DNA of 64,000 bases from Gadus chalcogrammus (GCF_026213295.1 NC_079427.1:29758102-29822101); one strand, 5' to 3'; counted from the stretch's first letter, positions 13,246 to 23,877 are shown. The notes: generated from the sequence alone by a model not told the origin. Numbers and translations are program-made.

Positions 13246-13734
13246 GCCGTGTTCCAATACCCGTACTATCCATACTTACTAGCCAAGTTTTGAGTACGTA
13301 GTACGTTCCAATTCAGATCCGGCGAAAATAAGTATACTTCAAGGACCAGGATGTCGTACTCAAAACGGGCTAATCGTGAAGTGTGGATCGAAGGACACTT
13401 TCCGTACTCAACGGCAGCCATCTTAGCTACGTAGCGGAAGAGGCGGAGCCAGGCTGAGCCAAAGTCGGCGCATTTTCCACATAGCCTGCATTAATAGAGT
13501 AATTTTGTTGTTTTTATAGCTTTTTATAGCTGCTAGGCGTAAAGAGTTCACCGTTCAAAGCGGGATTTATTGCGGGGGAGGAGCCGCGGCGGCAGTCGTG
13601 ATCGTAATTTCCGATTAGTGACGGAGTACTCGATTTGGAAAAGCACTCACATCTGAAAAATTAACGTACTCAAGTGAGTACGGATAGTACTCACTTTAAG
13701 TGTACTCATGGAAGTACGGGTATTGGAACACGGC
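13246..13734. mobile_element. MITE with 21-bp terminal inverted repeats
   Basis: The left end GCCGTGTTCCAATACCCGTA and the right end TACGGGTATTGGAACACGGC are exact reverse complements (one more base pairs on the inner side). A looser inverted similarity, rich in GTACT/AGTAC motifs, continues inward for about 80 bp on each side. The interior has no coding capacity. Superfamily is uncertain because no clean target-site duplication is visible. Confidence 0.85.
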
Positions 13735-14032
13735 ACATGGCTCAGACTAGCCGGCCGTACTCTTCCAAAACATTCAGCCTAATGCATTCAAAACCATTAA
13801 ACATTTATTAACACCTTTTAACTTAAAGAAAATTAAAGGAAAATATAGCACAGGGCTACAAATGTATCATTCATTATCCCACCACATTAGAGACCAAAGT
13901 AGAGTGTAGAGTTATCGTACCACACCTAAACGGCCCACACCCCGTTGGCGCAAAGCTAGTCTGAACCAGAACTGGGGCCGTATTCACAAAGGATAACTAA
14001 CATAACTATAGGCTTCAATGCCAGTTACAACA
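13735..14032. other. repeat remnants, including a Harbinger end
   Basis: At 13974 the string GGGGCCGTATTCACAAAGG matches the ends of the Harbinger copies at 15795 and 17409, so a truncated relative is present. TCAGACTAGC (13742-13751) and GCTAGTCTGA (13957-13966) form a 10-bp inverted pair that may mark another short element. Confidence 0.5.
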
Positions 14033-14481
14033 CAGAGGTGTAGGGATGGGAATCGAGAACCAGTTCTTGTTCAGAACCGGTGCCGACTCAACCGATTCCT
14101 TGGAATCATTAGCAAGCCTGCTTAACGATTCCGCTGATCGGTTCCGGTCGCGGCAAATGCGTCATGACGTCACACGCATGCTGCTTTGTTTTGGTTCAGA
14201 ACGCAGCAAACATGGCGCCGCCGAGGAAGAAGCACATTGTGCGTTCACACCAAATGCGACGGGGCGACAAGATCCCATACAAAGTGAACGTAGAGACGTT
14301 CTATTTCATGTAGGCTACGCCGTCTAGGCTTCGCCTTATGGGCTTGTCCCGTGAAAATTCAAGCTATGCACCAATCAGCGTGTATCGGTATCGTGTCTAT
14401 ATAACGCGGTGTATACCGTGTTCATCCTCCCTTTTCTTTCAGCACTTGTGCTTATCAGCGGAAAATCGAGAATACATTAAG

Positions 14482-15072
14482 ATGACTTCGACAAAACGGA
14501 TCTCCCAAGCCGGTGGCAGCGGCTCGGGCGAGGCCTTGGACAGACGGCCCTCTTCAGAGCCACCTGAGAGCGCTCCTGGAGCTAGGTCCCCTTCAGGACC
14601 CCTATGCGCCTCCTGTCTCGCCTCGCTGGCACCGGGTGACGGGCACTTGGCGTGCTTTCGGTGCCTCTGCGCCGACCACGCCGCCGCTGCTATGGCGGCC
14701 CTTGTCTCCTGTATCGCCTGCCGGGGGCTGCCTGAAGAGGGGATCCTCTCCAGGCATCTCTTCTTTTCCCCTTCGGTGGACCTCGCTGAGGCCATCGACC
14801 TGTTCCTGGTTTCCATGAAGTCAAGGGAAAAGAGACCTATTCTGGATCTTCGCGTGTTCCAACAGATTCGTTGCTGCGAGGAAATTCAGAATGCTCACTG
14901 GTGGGAGGAGCCTGTGAGAATCGCCGGCTGCCGCGGCGGCGTACATCAACAGACAGGGGGGAGTCCGCTCCCCTGCTCTCCACCGAAAGGCTGTCGAGCT
15001 CTGGCTTTGGGCTCATCAGTATCTCCTCAGTCTGAGAGCCCTGGACGGCTACGCCTACAATCATACAACTAG
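14482..15072 (+). pseudogene. DIRS-type retrotransposon fragment: ORF1, RT scrap, RNase H scrap
   Basis: From Met at 14482 the frame resembles the first ORF of vertebrate DIRS elements: a Ser/Pro/Gly-rich N-terminus followed by a Cys-rich patch (LCASCLASLAPGDGHLACFR). At about 14830 it jumps to KRPILDLRVFQ, a motif from the start of the DIRS reverse transcriptase. In another frame, 14935-15060 reads AYINRQGGVRS and LWAHQYLLSLRAL, typical of the DIRS RNase H end. The rest of RT and the tyrosine recombinase are absent, so two large internal deletions have fused three pieces. DIRS elements replicate by reverse transcription and integrate by a tyrosine recombinase. The upstream stretch 14330-14480 may be its 5' non-coding end. 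Family recognition is from memory of motif style. Confidence 0.7.
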
Positions 15073-15794
15073 AGTTATAATAACATAACTATCGTTCTGA
15101 TTTGTTTTGATTTGTCGCGCCACACTTTCGCCGTGCACAGGCGAGTGCGTTCGCGAGGATTTGTGCCTCGACAAATTCGCTCGAGTTGAAATATTTCAAC
15201 TTTGACCCGAATTTTGCGTGATGACAGCCAATCAGCGTTCAACAGCGTGACATGTGTCACGTAGCAGCCAATCAGCGTTCAACCGTCAAACTAAGTAAGT
15301 GCAGTGCAGTCCGGGGTTAACCGCAGCATGGAGGAGAAAGTGATTGTTGCTGTTTGCGACTCTCGGAGCTCTATACATAATAGTATATAATATAATATAA
15401 TTGTATATATAATATCACGGCCAACAGCTCTGTGCGCCTCCGGATGGCCGTAGCATGGGGAGCTCTCGTAGGGATTGGGCTTCTCGGGGTTTGTTTACCG
15501 GCGTTGCTATGGTTTCCGGTCTTGTGTGTTCCAACAGTTTATTATGTAGGCCCATCTAATAAATCTGTCTAATATCAATACATTTTGTTTATGTCAGTTG
15601 AATTTTGGTACAAGTTGAATGCAAATGAGCACAGCATTCCAAAAGGCACAAGCCCTTACTTGACTGTTTTCAGTCTGTGTTTTCAGTTTTATGGCACATA
15701 ATGATGGCATTTGGGCTTAAAAAGCCAAACATATTTTTTTGTCTAGACCAATTGATTTGAAAATGTACAATTTCCTAATGCTAGATGCACTTCT
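15073..15794. other. repeat-like spacer inside the hAT block
   Basis: Contains a duplicated CAGCCAATCAGCGTTCAAC motif (two copies near 15228 and 15267). A stretch at 15328-15375 closely matches 61183-61230 (both begin CAGCATGGAGGAGAA), so at least part is a dispersed repeat of unknown class. Confidence 0.55.
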
Positions 15795-17402
15795 GGGGCC
15801 GTATTCACAAAGCATTATATCTTACCGCTAGGAGTGCTCCTTACTCGCGCTAAAACATTTTACGTAGGAGTTTTTTCTTAAAAGTTATTCACAAAGCCGC
15901 TGAGACCTACTCTTGCTAAGGATAAATCACAAAGAGTGAACTAAGAGTGACGCCCCGTTGCTATGGATTACGTCAATTCTCATGCACGAGTTTAGAAGCG
16001 GTCAGTTCGGTGATTGGTTTTTCAGACGAGCCCACTGAATCACCGAAAAACAAGGAAATAGCCTAGGCTAGAAATGAATTAAGTAGTTATGGTGCACTTA
16101 GCAGAATACAAGCATGATGACAATTTTGTGCAGACCACGATAATGACGTTGTAACCTGCACGTTCAAGAGAGAGAGAAAGCAAACAATAAAAATACGTAA
16201 AATTTAAAAGAAAATAAATGTTATGAACTACCTAAGTGTTGACTGATTTGTGCCAAGGTGTTTACATAAAATGTGTTTTCAAAGTGATCCCTAAATGCCT
16301 GTCCACTCGGTACCACACGGCCAAATTCCTTGTCATGTTGATCGCCATCATCATCATCATCATCATCATCATCATTGTCTGGCTGTGGAATGTTCCTCCG
16401 CTTGCAGAGGTTGTGTAGAATGGCACATACAGTGATTACTGTGCTTGCCCTCTCTGGGGTGAGGCGTATTTCGCCGTGGAGGACATGAAACCGACGTTTC
16501 ATCTGCCCAATTCCTCTCTCCACAACATTAAAGTATAACATGTAAGTGATTACGCAGATTACGCTTAGTCCTATGCGTAAAACACATCGTATTGGCTCTT
16601 TGATGCCTTTTATTTGTTGAATTCATATTTATTATTGTTTACTGATTTCTTCCATATATGCTAGAGCACACAAACATACACGACCGGTTGTGGATTGAGG
16701 TAGGGTGTCTAGAGCCACGGTGTCTAGAGACACGGTGTCTAGAGCCACGGTGTCTAGAGCCACGGTGTCTAGAGCCACGGTGTCTAGAGCCACGTCTTGC
16801 ATGGATAGTCACTGTCACCCAGCAAGTGACACCCAACTGGTCCATCTCAAAAAGCTGCCTCAGACCGCACACCATTAAAATGCACGAATCATGGGTAGCT
16901 GAAGCTCCAGGCCACTTTGCATCAACATCCAGTAGGCTATGTTAAAATTTGCATCAAAAACAACCTGCGTGTTGATGGAATGCACTTTCTTCCTATTGAC
17001 GAACACGTCCTCGTCTTTTGATGGCGCAATTATTTTTATGTGCGTCCCGTCAATAGCACCGACCACACCGGGCATACCTGCAAGTGCCATGAAGTTGGCT
17101 TTGATCCTGTGTAATTGTTGAATGTCCAAAGGAAAGTTTATGGCACGGCTGACTGATGGTTGCGATATTTTTTAAATCGTCGGCATTGCAAAGTTGCATT
17201 TCCCCTGTTGCTAAATAACGTAGTGTGGCCAAACATTTTATTTCGGGACTAATCTGATTATTCCTGTTAGTCGGGGATGTTAATGCATCGCACACTACTC
17301 AACAACAAGTTTAATACCCTAACATTTCGTCTCGCAGGCATTTTACGAGTCCTCTTGAGGACTTTTAAGCTCTCCTAGACTTAAGTGCTACTTTTAGGCC
17401 CC
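15795..17402 (-). mobile_element. PIF/Harbinger element, left copy of an inverted pair
   Basis: The outer end GGGGCCGTATTCACAAAGC is the inverted match of the outer end of the right copy (18890-18908). The inner end finishes in GGCCCC at 17397-17402, where it meets the second copy. The element carries a broken transposase gene on the minus strand whose 5' end points to the centre. This copy retains the segment that encodes the first catalytic Asp, which the right copy has lost. Confidence 0.85.
16221..17295 (-). pseudogene. Harbinger (HARBI1-like) DDE transposase, broken
   Basis: N-terminal part (17295-17160): SPEIKCLATLRYLATGEMQL, typical of the helical region ahead of the catalytic core. 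Middle (17129-16875): GVVGAIDGTHIKI holds the first catalytic Asp, followed by FVNRKKVHSINTQ. C-terminal part (16541-16221): NVVERGIGQMKRRFHVLHGE and VCAILHNLCK, then a poly-Asp run from an ATC/GAT repeat. The parts lie in different frames. A 15-bp minisatellite (unit GTGTCTAGAGCCACG, about six copies, 16706-16796) has expanded within the coding region. Harbinger transposases cut and paste with 3-bp target duplications, working with a Myb-like partner. Not functional as it stands. Confidence 0.85.
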
Positions 17403-17414
17403 TGATCAGGGGCC
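17397..17414. repeat. 18-bp palindromic junction of two Harbinger copies
   Basis: GGCCCCTGATCAGGGGCC is its own reverse complement. It joins the inner end of the left copy (GGCCCC), a TGATCA spacer and the inner end of the right copy (GGGGCC). Confidence 0.9.
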
Positions 17415-18908
17415 GTATTCACAAAGGATCTTAGGGCTAAAAGTAGGTCCTAACTGGCGAATTTAGGAGTAACTCCTAAAAATAATGGGCGTGTCACTCT
17501 TAAATTTAGGACTCCTAACTTTTTTCACTAAGAGCAATTCACAAAGTATTTTAGGACTAAAAGTAGCACCTAAGTCTAGGAGAGCTTAAAAGTCCTCAAG
17601 AGGACTCCTAACTCAGTAAGACCTATTCACAAAGAATCTTAAAATGCCTGCGAGACGAAATGTTAGGGTATTCAACTTATTGTGGAGTTAATGCGCGATG
17701 CAATAACATCCCCGACTAACAGGAATAATCCGATTAGTCCCGAAATAAAATGTTATAAAAATTATAAATTATAAAAAAAAATATATAACTTATAAGAAAT
17801 AAAAAATAATTGCGCCATCAAAAGACGAGGACGTGTTCGTCAATAGGAAGAAAGTGCATTCCATCAACACGCAGGTTGTTTTTGATGCAAATTTTAACAT
17901 AGCCTACTGGATGTTGTTGCAAAGTGGCCTGGATCTTCAGCTACCCATGATTCGCGCATTTTAATTGTGAGCGGTCTGAGGCAGCTTTTTGAGATGTACC
18001 AGTTGGGTGTCACTTGCTGGGTGACAGTGACTATCCATGCAAGACGTGGCTCTAGACACCCTACCTCAATCCACAACCGGGAGCACAGTTAAATGTAAGT
18101 GATTACGCAGATTACGCTTAGTCCTATGCGTAAAACACATCGTATTGGCTCTTTGCGAGCACACAAACATACACGAAATGTTGTGGAGAGAGGAATTGGG
18201 CAGATGAAACGTCGGTTTCATGTCCTCCACGGCGAAATACGCCTCACCCCAGAGAGGGCAAGCACAGTAATCACTGTATGTGCCATTCTACACAACCTCT
18301 GCAAGCGGAGGAACATTCCACAGCCAGACGATGATGATGATGATGATGATGGCGATCAACATTACAAGGAATTTGGCCGTGTGGAACCGAGTGGACAGGC
18401 ATTTAGGGATCACTTTGAAAACACATTTTAGGTAAACACCTTGGCACAAATCAGTCAACACTTGGGTAGTTCGTAACATTTATTTTCTTTTAGATTTTAC
18501 GTATTTTTATTGTTTGCTTTCTCCCTCTCTTGAACGTGCAGGCTACAACGTCATTATCGTGGTCTGCACAAAATTGTCATCATGCGTGTATTCTGCTAAC
18601 TGCACAATAACTACTTAATAGGAATTCATTTCTAGCCTAGGCTATTTCCTTGTTTTTCGGTGATTCAGTGGGCTCGTCTGAACAACCAATCACCGAACTG
18701 ACAGCTTCTAAACTCGTGCACGAGAATTGACGTAATCCATAGCAACGGCGCGTCACTCTTAGTTCACTCTTTGTGATTTATCCTTAGTAAGAGTAGGTCT
18801 CAGCGGCTTTGTGAATGACTTTTAAGAAAAAACTCCTACGTAAAATGTTTTAGCGCGAGTTAGGAGCACTCCTAGCGGTAAGATAAAATGCTTTGTGAAT
18901 ACGGCCCC
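17409..18908 (+). mobile_element. PIF/Harbinger element, right copy of an inverted pair
   Basis: Starts GGGGCCGTATTCACAAAGG and ends CTTTGTGAATACGGCCCC. It matches the left copy as its reverse complement over most of its length, with two differences. The segment encoding the first catalytic Asp is missing and AT-rich DNA takes its place (about 17755-17808), and the 15-bp minisatellite is down to about one copy. Confidence 0.85.
17809..18431 (+). pseudogene. Harbinger transposase remnant, second copy
   Basis: On the plus strand, 17809-17965 corresponds to the region after the first catalytic Asp. 18178-18431 carries NVVERGIGQMKRRFHVLHGE, VCAILHNLCK and a poly-Asp run, as in the left copy. Between them about 80 bases (18095-18175) lie in the same orientation as their counterpart in the left copy although everything around is inverted. 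No intact protein is possible. Confidence 0.8.
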
Positions 18909-19251
18909 AGATATTAAAGAGATTTAATACAAACAAACACATTTGTACTTATTTTCTCACCCAATGAGAATCGATAAGAGAATCGATAAGGAATCGGGTC
19001 GATAAGCAGAATCGGAATCGTGAAATTCTTATCAATTCCCATCCCTTCAGAGTTGTTTTCAATGCATTCAATAAGCAAACAAAAAAAGATAAACATTTAA
19101 AATACATTTATCTCTGAATTATTCAAATTAATTTAACTGAGACCTCTTCCTTATAAAAATAATACCGGAATTTGTTTCAGACCGGATATTATTTTTGTAT
19201 GTCATGGAAAAGCATTCCCATTGGTCCAGGTCTGTGGTGGTTACCACGCCA

Positions 19252-19629
19252 CTAGGTCCACTCAATAACATCTAAGTGATCTTTCAGCATATTTTTTGTA
19301 CGGTTGCCCCTTAGTCTCCATATAGTGGATTTGCACACTCCCCAAAGTCGCTCCAGGTTTTGAGTATGTGCACCTGTAAGTGGATCAACAAAACATTCTC
19401 TATGGTTAACAGTTAGATGATTGTAACCTTCATCATGAAGACGGCGGTATGATCTCCATCCATCTGAAATGATGGAGCTTCCTTGACGAATGTGCTTATT
19501 TATGATGCGGAGGAGATGACTGGCTGAGCGGTGAGACACTATCTTGAAAGCGGGTCTCTTCCTGTCCTCCTTGATGCCCAACATTCCAAACACCCAGGAA
19601 CTCCGGTTGCTTGCCCGTCCTCTGTTGTA
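19252..19629 (-). pseudogene. Merlin-superfamily transposase, last exon with catalytic core
   Basis: The frame begins right after a splice-acceptor-like TTTCAG (minus strand, 19635-19630) with YNRGRASNRSSWVFGMLGI, which is how the Merlin/IS1595 catalytic domain continues just after its first Asp. Counting from the Met at 19593, the second Asp is residue 44 (SDGWRSY) and the Glu is residue 81 (LERLW), so 36 residues lie between them, the DD36E spacing of the family. NHLTVNHRECFVDPLTGAHT is the family's signature stretch. The frame is open to its stop with no frameshift. The first Asp should lie in an upstream exon or has been lost. Merlin elements normally make 8-9-bp target duplications; I cannot place the element's ends. 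Confidence 0.85.
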
Positions 19630-19996
19630 CTGAAATTCACAAAACCAGTCATCATTATTGTTATGACATTAATGTTTAATGAAGTACTGAAACAATAACA
19701 CCAAGTCAATGACAACCTTAAAAAAAAGAATGCTTCTGTAATCATAGTATAAAAGATTAGGGAATAAATCAAGGATCAACATTTCAAGTGTTTTCTCCAG
19801 AATGTATCATAAGGAAGAGCAGCACAGGAATAATATGTAATTTCTTAAAATGGGCCTTACTCTCCCCATCATAATGATAACTAGATTTAATGAAATAATA
19901 ATATAATAGGCTACACGAAAGATCTTTGCAACATATTTAAGGCATCTAGTGGCATGTTTACATCTGGAAACAGTATTCCAAAATATGACCTGCTCA

Positions 19997-19998
<2 letters not shown>

Positions 19999-20086
<88 letters not shown>
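19999..20086. repeat. (GT)n microsatellite
   Basis: Forty-four pure GT units. Confidence 0.97.
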
Positions 20087-20088
<2 letters not shown>

Positions 20089-20095
20089 TACTCAC

Positions 20096-20214
20096 CATGC
20101 AGAGCCTTTTCTGCTGTATCAATTCTTCAAAATGATGGCATGAGAGCAGGAAGGGAATTTCATTGATTTTCGGGGCAGGTCTTGTTTCATTAACCACCTG
20201 TTAAACTTCATGGC
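20096..20214 (-). pseudogene. possible upstream exon of the Merlin gene
   Basis: An open minus-strand stretch ends at a good donor (ATG followed by GTGAGT) immediately before the GT repeat. One frame reads KFNRWLMKQDL, the other CHHFEELIQQKRLC; neither is diagnostic. Its position about 0.5 kb upstream of the Merlin exon, on the same strand, is the only link. It may be chance. Confidence 0.25.
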
Positions 20215-20939
20215 TTCTTTGGCGCACTGTCTAAAATGTATTCGTCTTAAGCACTCATGCTGAGACACCTTAATGTATTACGGGTTAAACAATGCGCGCC
20301 GCCATGAAGACCAGTCTGGTTTCCTATTTCTGGTTAGAAGCGAGAATACGTAGCTGGTTGTAGTTTAGTGAGAGTGTGAGTTCGGGCTCCACTTGCCATT
20401 TTGACCTCATGTAATATATAACTTTTACAACTACGTATTGCCGTAGCCTTCAAGATTCGTGCTAGCGGTGCAAATGTGCAAGCCGCTATGTAAATAGCAC
20501 TCGGACAGAAATGGAAAACCGGCGGGCCACTATGAATCATGGGAAATAGAACTGTCAAAATCTTTTTTCTTCTTCTTTTAAGTTGCCTTGCCTTAATTTC
20601 ACCTGCTATCTATCCTTGTTCAATGAGTTGATAGGGAGGGGGGAAAAACACAGAAAAAAAATGGGGAATTCCAACTATGACACTCCAATGATCAACAGGA
20701 CTATCCACCAGTCTGTGTTTACTAGCCGCCTACTATCTCTAGCGCATCCAATCCTCATGAAGTAGTAGGTCCATGGCGCAGACACAGGCAGTTGAAGAAA
20801 CAAATGAAGAGTTTGGATATTTCGTGTGCAGTGCACCAAAAATGGCGTGGTTACCACATCAGCCATGGACCCATAGGTGTCGATTACGCCGGGGACGCGT
20901 CCCCACCAGATTTCGTCAAGATCAATTTTGTACCCACCA
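20215..20939. other. non-coding, nothing recognised
   Basis: GGGGACGCGTCCCC at 20892-20905 is a 14-bp perfect palindrome inside sequence that looks like a dispersed fish repeat; otherwise nothing supportable. Confidence 0.35.
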
Positions 20940-21126
20940 AAAATAACGAGTTGACATTTTATGGATTATTTTTTATTCTCAATGCCGTGGAACGCTCCGT
21001 TCACCTGCATGGGCTCTTCACAATTTCCGGCGGTGAATTATATTAGATAATTAACCGTTGTTAAGTATAATTGACTGCTGCCAAGGAAAACAAAGGACTT
21101 TTTGCCTATAATGATGTCTTTGGTAT
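20940..21126. repeat. older repeat into which the BEL element inserted, left part
   Basis: Similar to 35239-35400 (shared blocks CTCAATGCCGT, CTGC.GTCAAGGAAA and TTTTTGCCT). Together with 34895-35063 it makes one interrupted repeat copy. It ends in GGTAT (21122-21126), the left target duplication of the BEL element. Confidence 0.65.
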
Positions 21127-21600
21127 TGTAGAAGCCATTTCATTGAAAGAACTGCAAGCGTCGCACTTTCGCATTTTCTTTTATCAATGACGCAATCACT
21201 GCGTGTCCCGCGCCGATATAAGTAATTGAACACAGGTGCGAGGCGCACACAGGAGACGCCGACATAAATAGTTTTTCAACCGCTCGGTACCACGCCGCAT
21301 CTATACACGCAAGTATGAAAAGATAAGAACGTTTTTGAAGTGAATAAGGTACGCCGTTTTTGATTTGTTTAGAATCGGTTTTGAAGCAAATAAGCCACGC
21401 CGTTCGATTTGTTTATTTTGAATCGAACGAATAGTTGAGATGCATGCATCGTCTTTAACGGTACGGCCACACCAAACGCGTTACTCGCGTTGGATAACGC
21501 GAGTAACGCGCCTAACCTGACGCTTGATCATTGTGGGGTGGTTACTCGGTTCAACGCTTCCAACGCGTCAACGCGCCAACGCAGCTAGATGAGTCCATGT

Positions 21601-22810
21601 CCATGCAAGTGAACGGAGCGTTCCCTCTTCGTCATAACTATCAAACCAAACAGCCTTCACATTCACCGAGCGAACATTATGCACATTTCTCGCTAAAAAT
21701 GTTTCCATAAACGCATTTAATGGCGTAACTATGTTACTATTTCCACCCAGAATAAAGATAGTTGTCGGCCGTGGCTGCGCTGGAGTCCGAGGTAGGAACC
21801 CCAAACGCTGCCGTGTTTGGGTGATAGAGCTTAGATCGGGTTAGATTAAATAATCTCTGATATAAATAACAATAATCGGGTTAAATAACTTCACATGGTG
21901 TGTCTGGTGTGTTTCCAGCATTCGTAGTGTTGATCAGCAGAGAAATAGTCCGCCAAGACGTTGAGGTTGCTTAGCATCCAGACACTCAGTCCATGCAATG
22001 GAACGTTCCCTCTTCGTCATAACTATCAAACCAAACATCCTTCACATTCACCGAGCGAACATTATGAAAGTAAAATGCACATTTCTCGCTAAAAATGTTT
22101 CCATAAACGCATTTAATGGCGTAACTATGTCACTATTTCCACCCAGAATAAAGATAGTTGTCGGCCGTGGCTGCGCTGGAGTCCGAGGTAGGAAACCCAA
22201 ACGCCGCCGTGTTTGGGTGAAGAGTTTAGAATATAATAGAATAGAATAGAATAGAATAGAATAGAATTGACTTTATTTGTCATTGTGCATTGGATACACA
22301 ACACAATTTGTTTGTGCAACCACTAACAAAAGTGCAGTTGTGCTGGGTGGAGGGTAGGAGTGTAGTGTGATTATTAAGTTCTGTGATGGCCCTGGGGATG
22401 AAACTGTTCTGCAGTCTGGAGGTGCGGGCTGTGGTGGCCCGGTAGCGCCTGCCAAAGGGTAGCAGGGTGAAGATCGGGTTAGATTAAATAATCTCTGATA
22501 TAAATAACAATAATCGGGTTAAATAACTTCACATGGTGTGTCTGGTGTGTTTCCAGCATTCGTAGTGTTGATCAGCAGAGAAATAGTCCGCCAAGACATT
22601 GAGGTTGCTTAGCATCCAGAGACTCTGTCCATGCAAGTGAACGGAGCGTTCCCTCTTCGTCATAACTATCAAACCAAACATCCTTCACATTCACCGAGCG
22701 AACATTATGAAAGTAAAATGCACATTTCTCGCTAAAAATGTTTCCATAAACGCATTTAATAGCGTAACTATGTTACTATTTCCACCCAGAATAAAGAAAG
22801 ATGTCGGCCG
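21601..22810. repeat. tandem units of about 390 bp
   Basis: The anchor CCATGCAA.TGAACG recurs at 21601, 21991 and 22629. The first period is 390 bp; the second is 638 bp because of a 243-bp LINE insertion. The third copy is partial. Related sequence, inverted, lies at 32264-32690 and flanks the BEL element at 34913-35600. Confidence 0.85.
22231..22473 (-). mobile_element. LINE 3' fragment with ATTCT-type tail
   Basis: On the minus strand it reads LPFGRRYRATTARTSRLQNS followed by FIPRAITEL, the extreme C-terminus of a Rex1/CR1-group reverse transcriptase protein (compare 43935-44040). A short 3' UTR and repeated TATTC units at 22231-22266 follow. Severely 5'-truncated. Confidence 0.8.
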
Positions 22811-22990
22811 TATGCTTCTGTCCAAGCTCACTACTCTCTGCCAGTGACGCCAATCAGCTCAACGCTGATTGGCTATCGCGGCCAAGAGCGATGTCACGCG
22901 TTGGAGCGTTGAAAGTTCAGATTTCTGAACTCCGGGCGTTGGCGCGTTACTGCGTTTACGTGCGTAATTACGTGCGTCTGACGCGCCTAA

Positions 22991-23631
22991 AGGCCGATTT
23001 ATGCTCAGTTACGTAAGCGTAAGCGCAAGAGGCCCTTGCGCACCCCTTGCGCGACTTCTCACGTCTTGCGTGCGTCGGGCGATTTTTCTAGACTTGCGTC
23101 ATTTTTTACGTAAGCTTTTACGCGAGCCGCGCAGCCTGCAAGGCTGTGATTGGTCTGCTGGTCTGGTTACTACTTCCTGTCTGGAGTATCACATTTCCTG
23201 TTTTCATACCGCCATTTTTAAAAGCCAGAAGACAAGGACGACCCGGCAGGCTCATATACAAAAGCATTAACGTGAAGTGAAGTTAACTTTGCTGCCAACA
23301 CATTATGTCGTTTTAAAATGTAGAGAGATATGCACATTTATACAACCCCAATGATCAACAACTTCATCACCCCTGTTCCTCTGTCTGTTGCCATCATTCA
23401 CTGTGTATGGGGAGAACACGATCTGGCACATAAACAAACCAACGACTCCCACAGACAAAGACGTCATTCTCGAGGTCGTCTTCAACGAAAAACTTTACTC
23501 CACATATTACTCCACCTACTGTTCTGGCGGTAAATTGCTTGGCAACACGCGCAACCTAAAAGGGAGCATGAATTGCTTTGAGTAAATTTTGCGCAACAAC
23601 GTAACACCAACGCTGAAGCATGCAGCTGCCT
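22991..23631. mobile_element. second MITE family, copy 1
   Basis: Begins AGGCCGATTTATGCTCAGTT and ends in CAGCTGCCT. It lies after TAA (22988-22990) and before TAG (23632-23634), so the 3-bp duplication has one change. It is the same family as the two copies at 23878 and 25153, in the opposite orientation, and is nested in element 1. Confidence 0.8.
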
Positions 23632-23877
23632 TAGCTTCATCGCATGTAACGCGTCTACGCGCCTATACCAATGGTTCCCTATGCAAAAATGCCGAATTTT
23701 GACGCCCCTAACGCGAGTAACGCGTTTGGTGTGGCCGTACCGTAAGTTAGTTTGTTTGTTACTTTGAATGGCACACACCCGCAGCACACACACGCACACA
23801 CGTCCATTCATTTACACATTTCCGCAGGCACGCACCCACCACAACCAGCCGATCTTCAAGCAAACAGTAACAAGTAA

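Larger units (their letters stand above)
14041..19047. mobile_element. hAT-type element carrying nested insertions
   Basis: The left end TAGGGATGGGAATCGA and the right end (reverse complement AAGGGATGGGAATTGA) are inverted copies. They are flanked by CAGAGGTG (14033-14040) and CAGAGTTG (19048-19055), an 8-bp duplication with one mismatch, the length made by hAT transposases. Both subterminal regions are rich in GATTCC/GGAATCG and CGATAAG motifs. No hAT transposase remains; the interior is a DIRS fragment and a Harbinger pair. The call rests on the ends and the duplication. Confidence 0.75.
21459..23742. mobile_element. Harbinger-like non-autonomous element 1 in the LTR
   Basis: Ends are CGGTACGGCCACACCAAACG and its exact reverse complement, flanked by TAA on both sides; 3-bp TWA duplications suit PIF/Harbinger. 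Just inside the left end, 21477-21491 and 21496-21510 form a perfect 15-bp hairpin (CGCGTTACTCGCGTT). The interior holds tandem 390-bp units, a LINE 3' fragment and a second MITE. No transposase is encoded. Confidence 0.8.

Noticed and set aside
20892..20905. 14-bp palindrome GGGGACGCGTCCCC as a regulatory site
   Set aside because: It lies in dispersed-repeat-like sequence with no gene nearby; no evidence of function.
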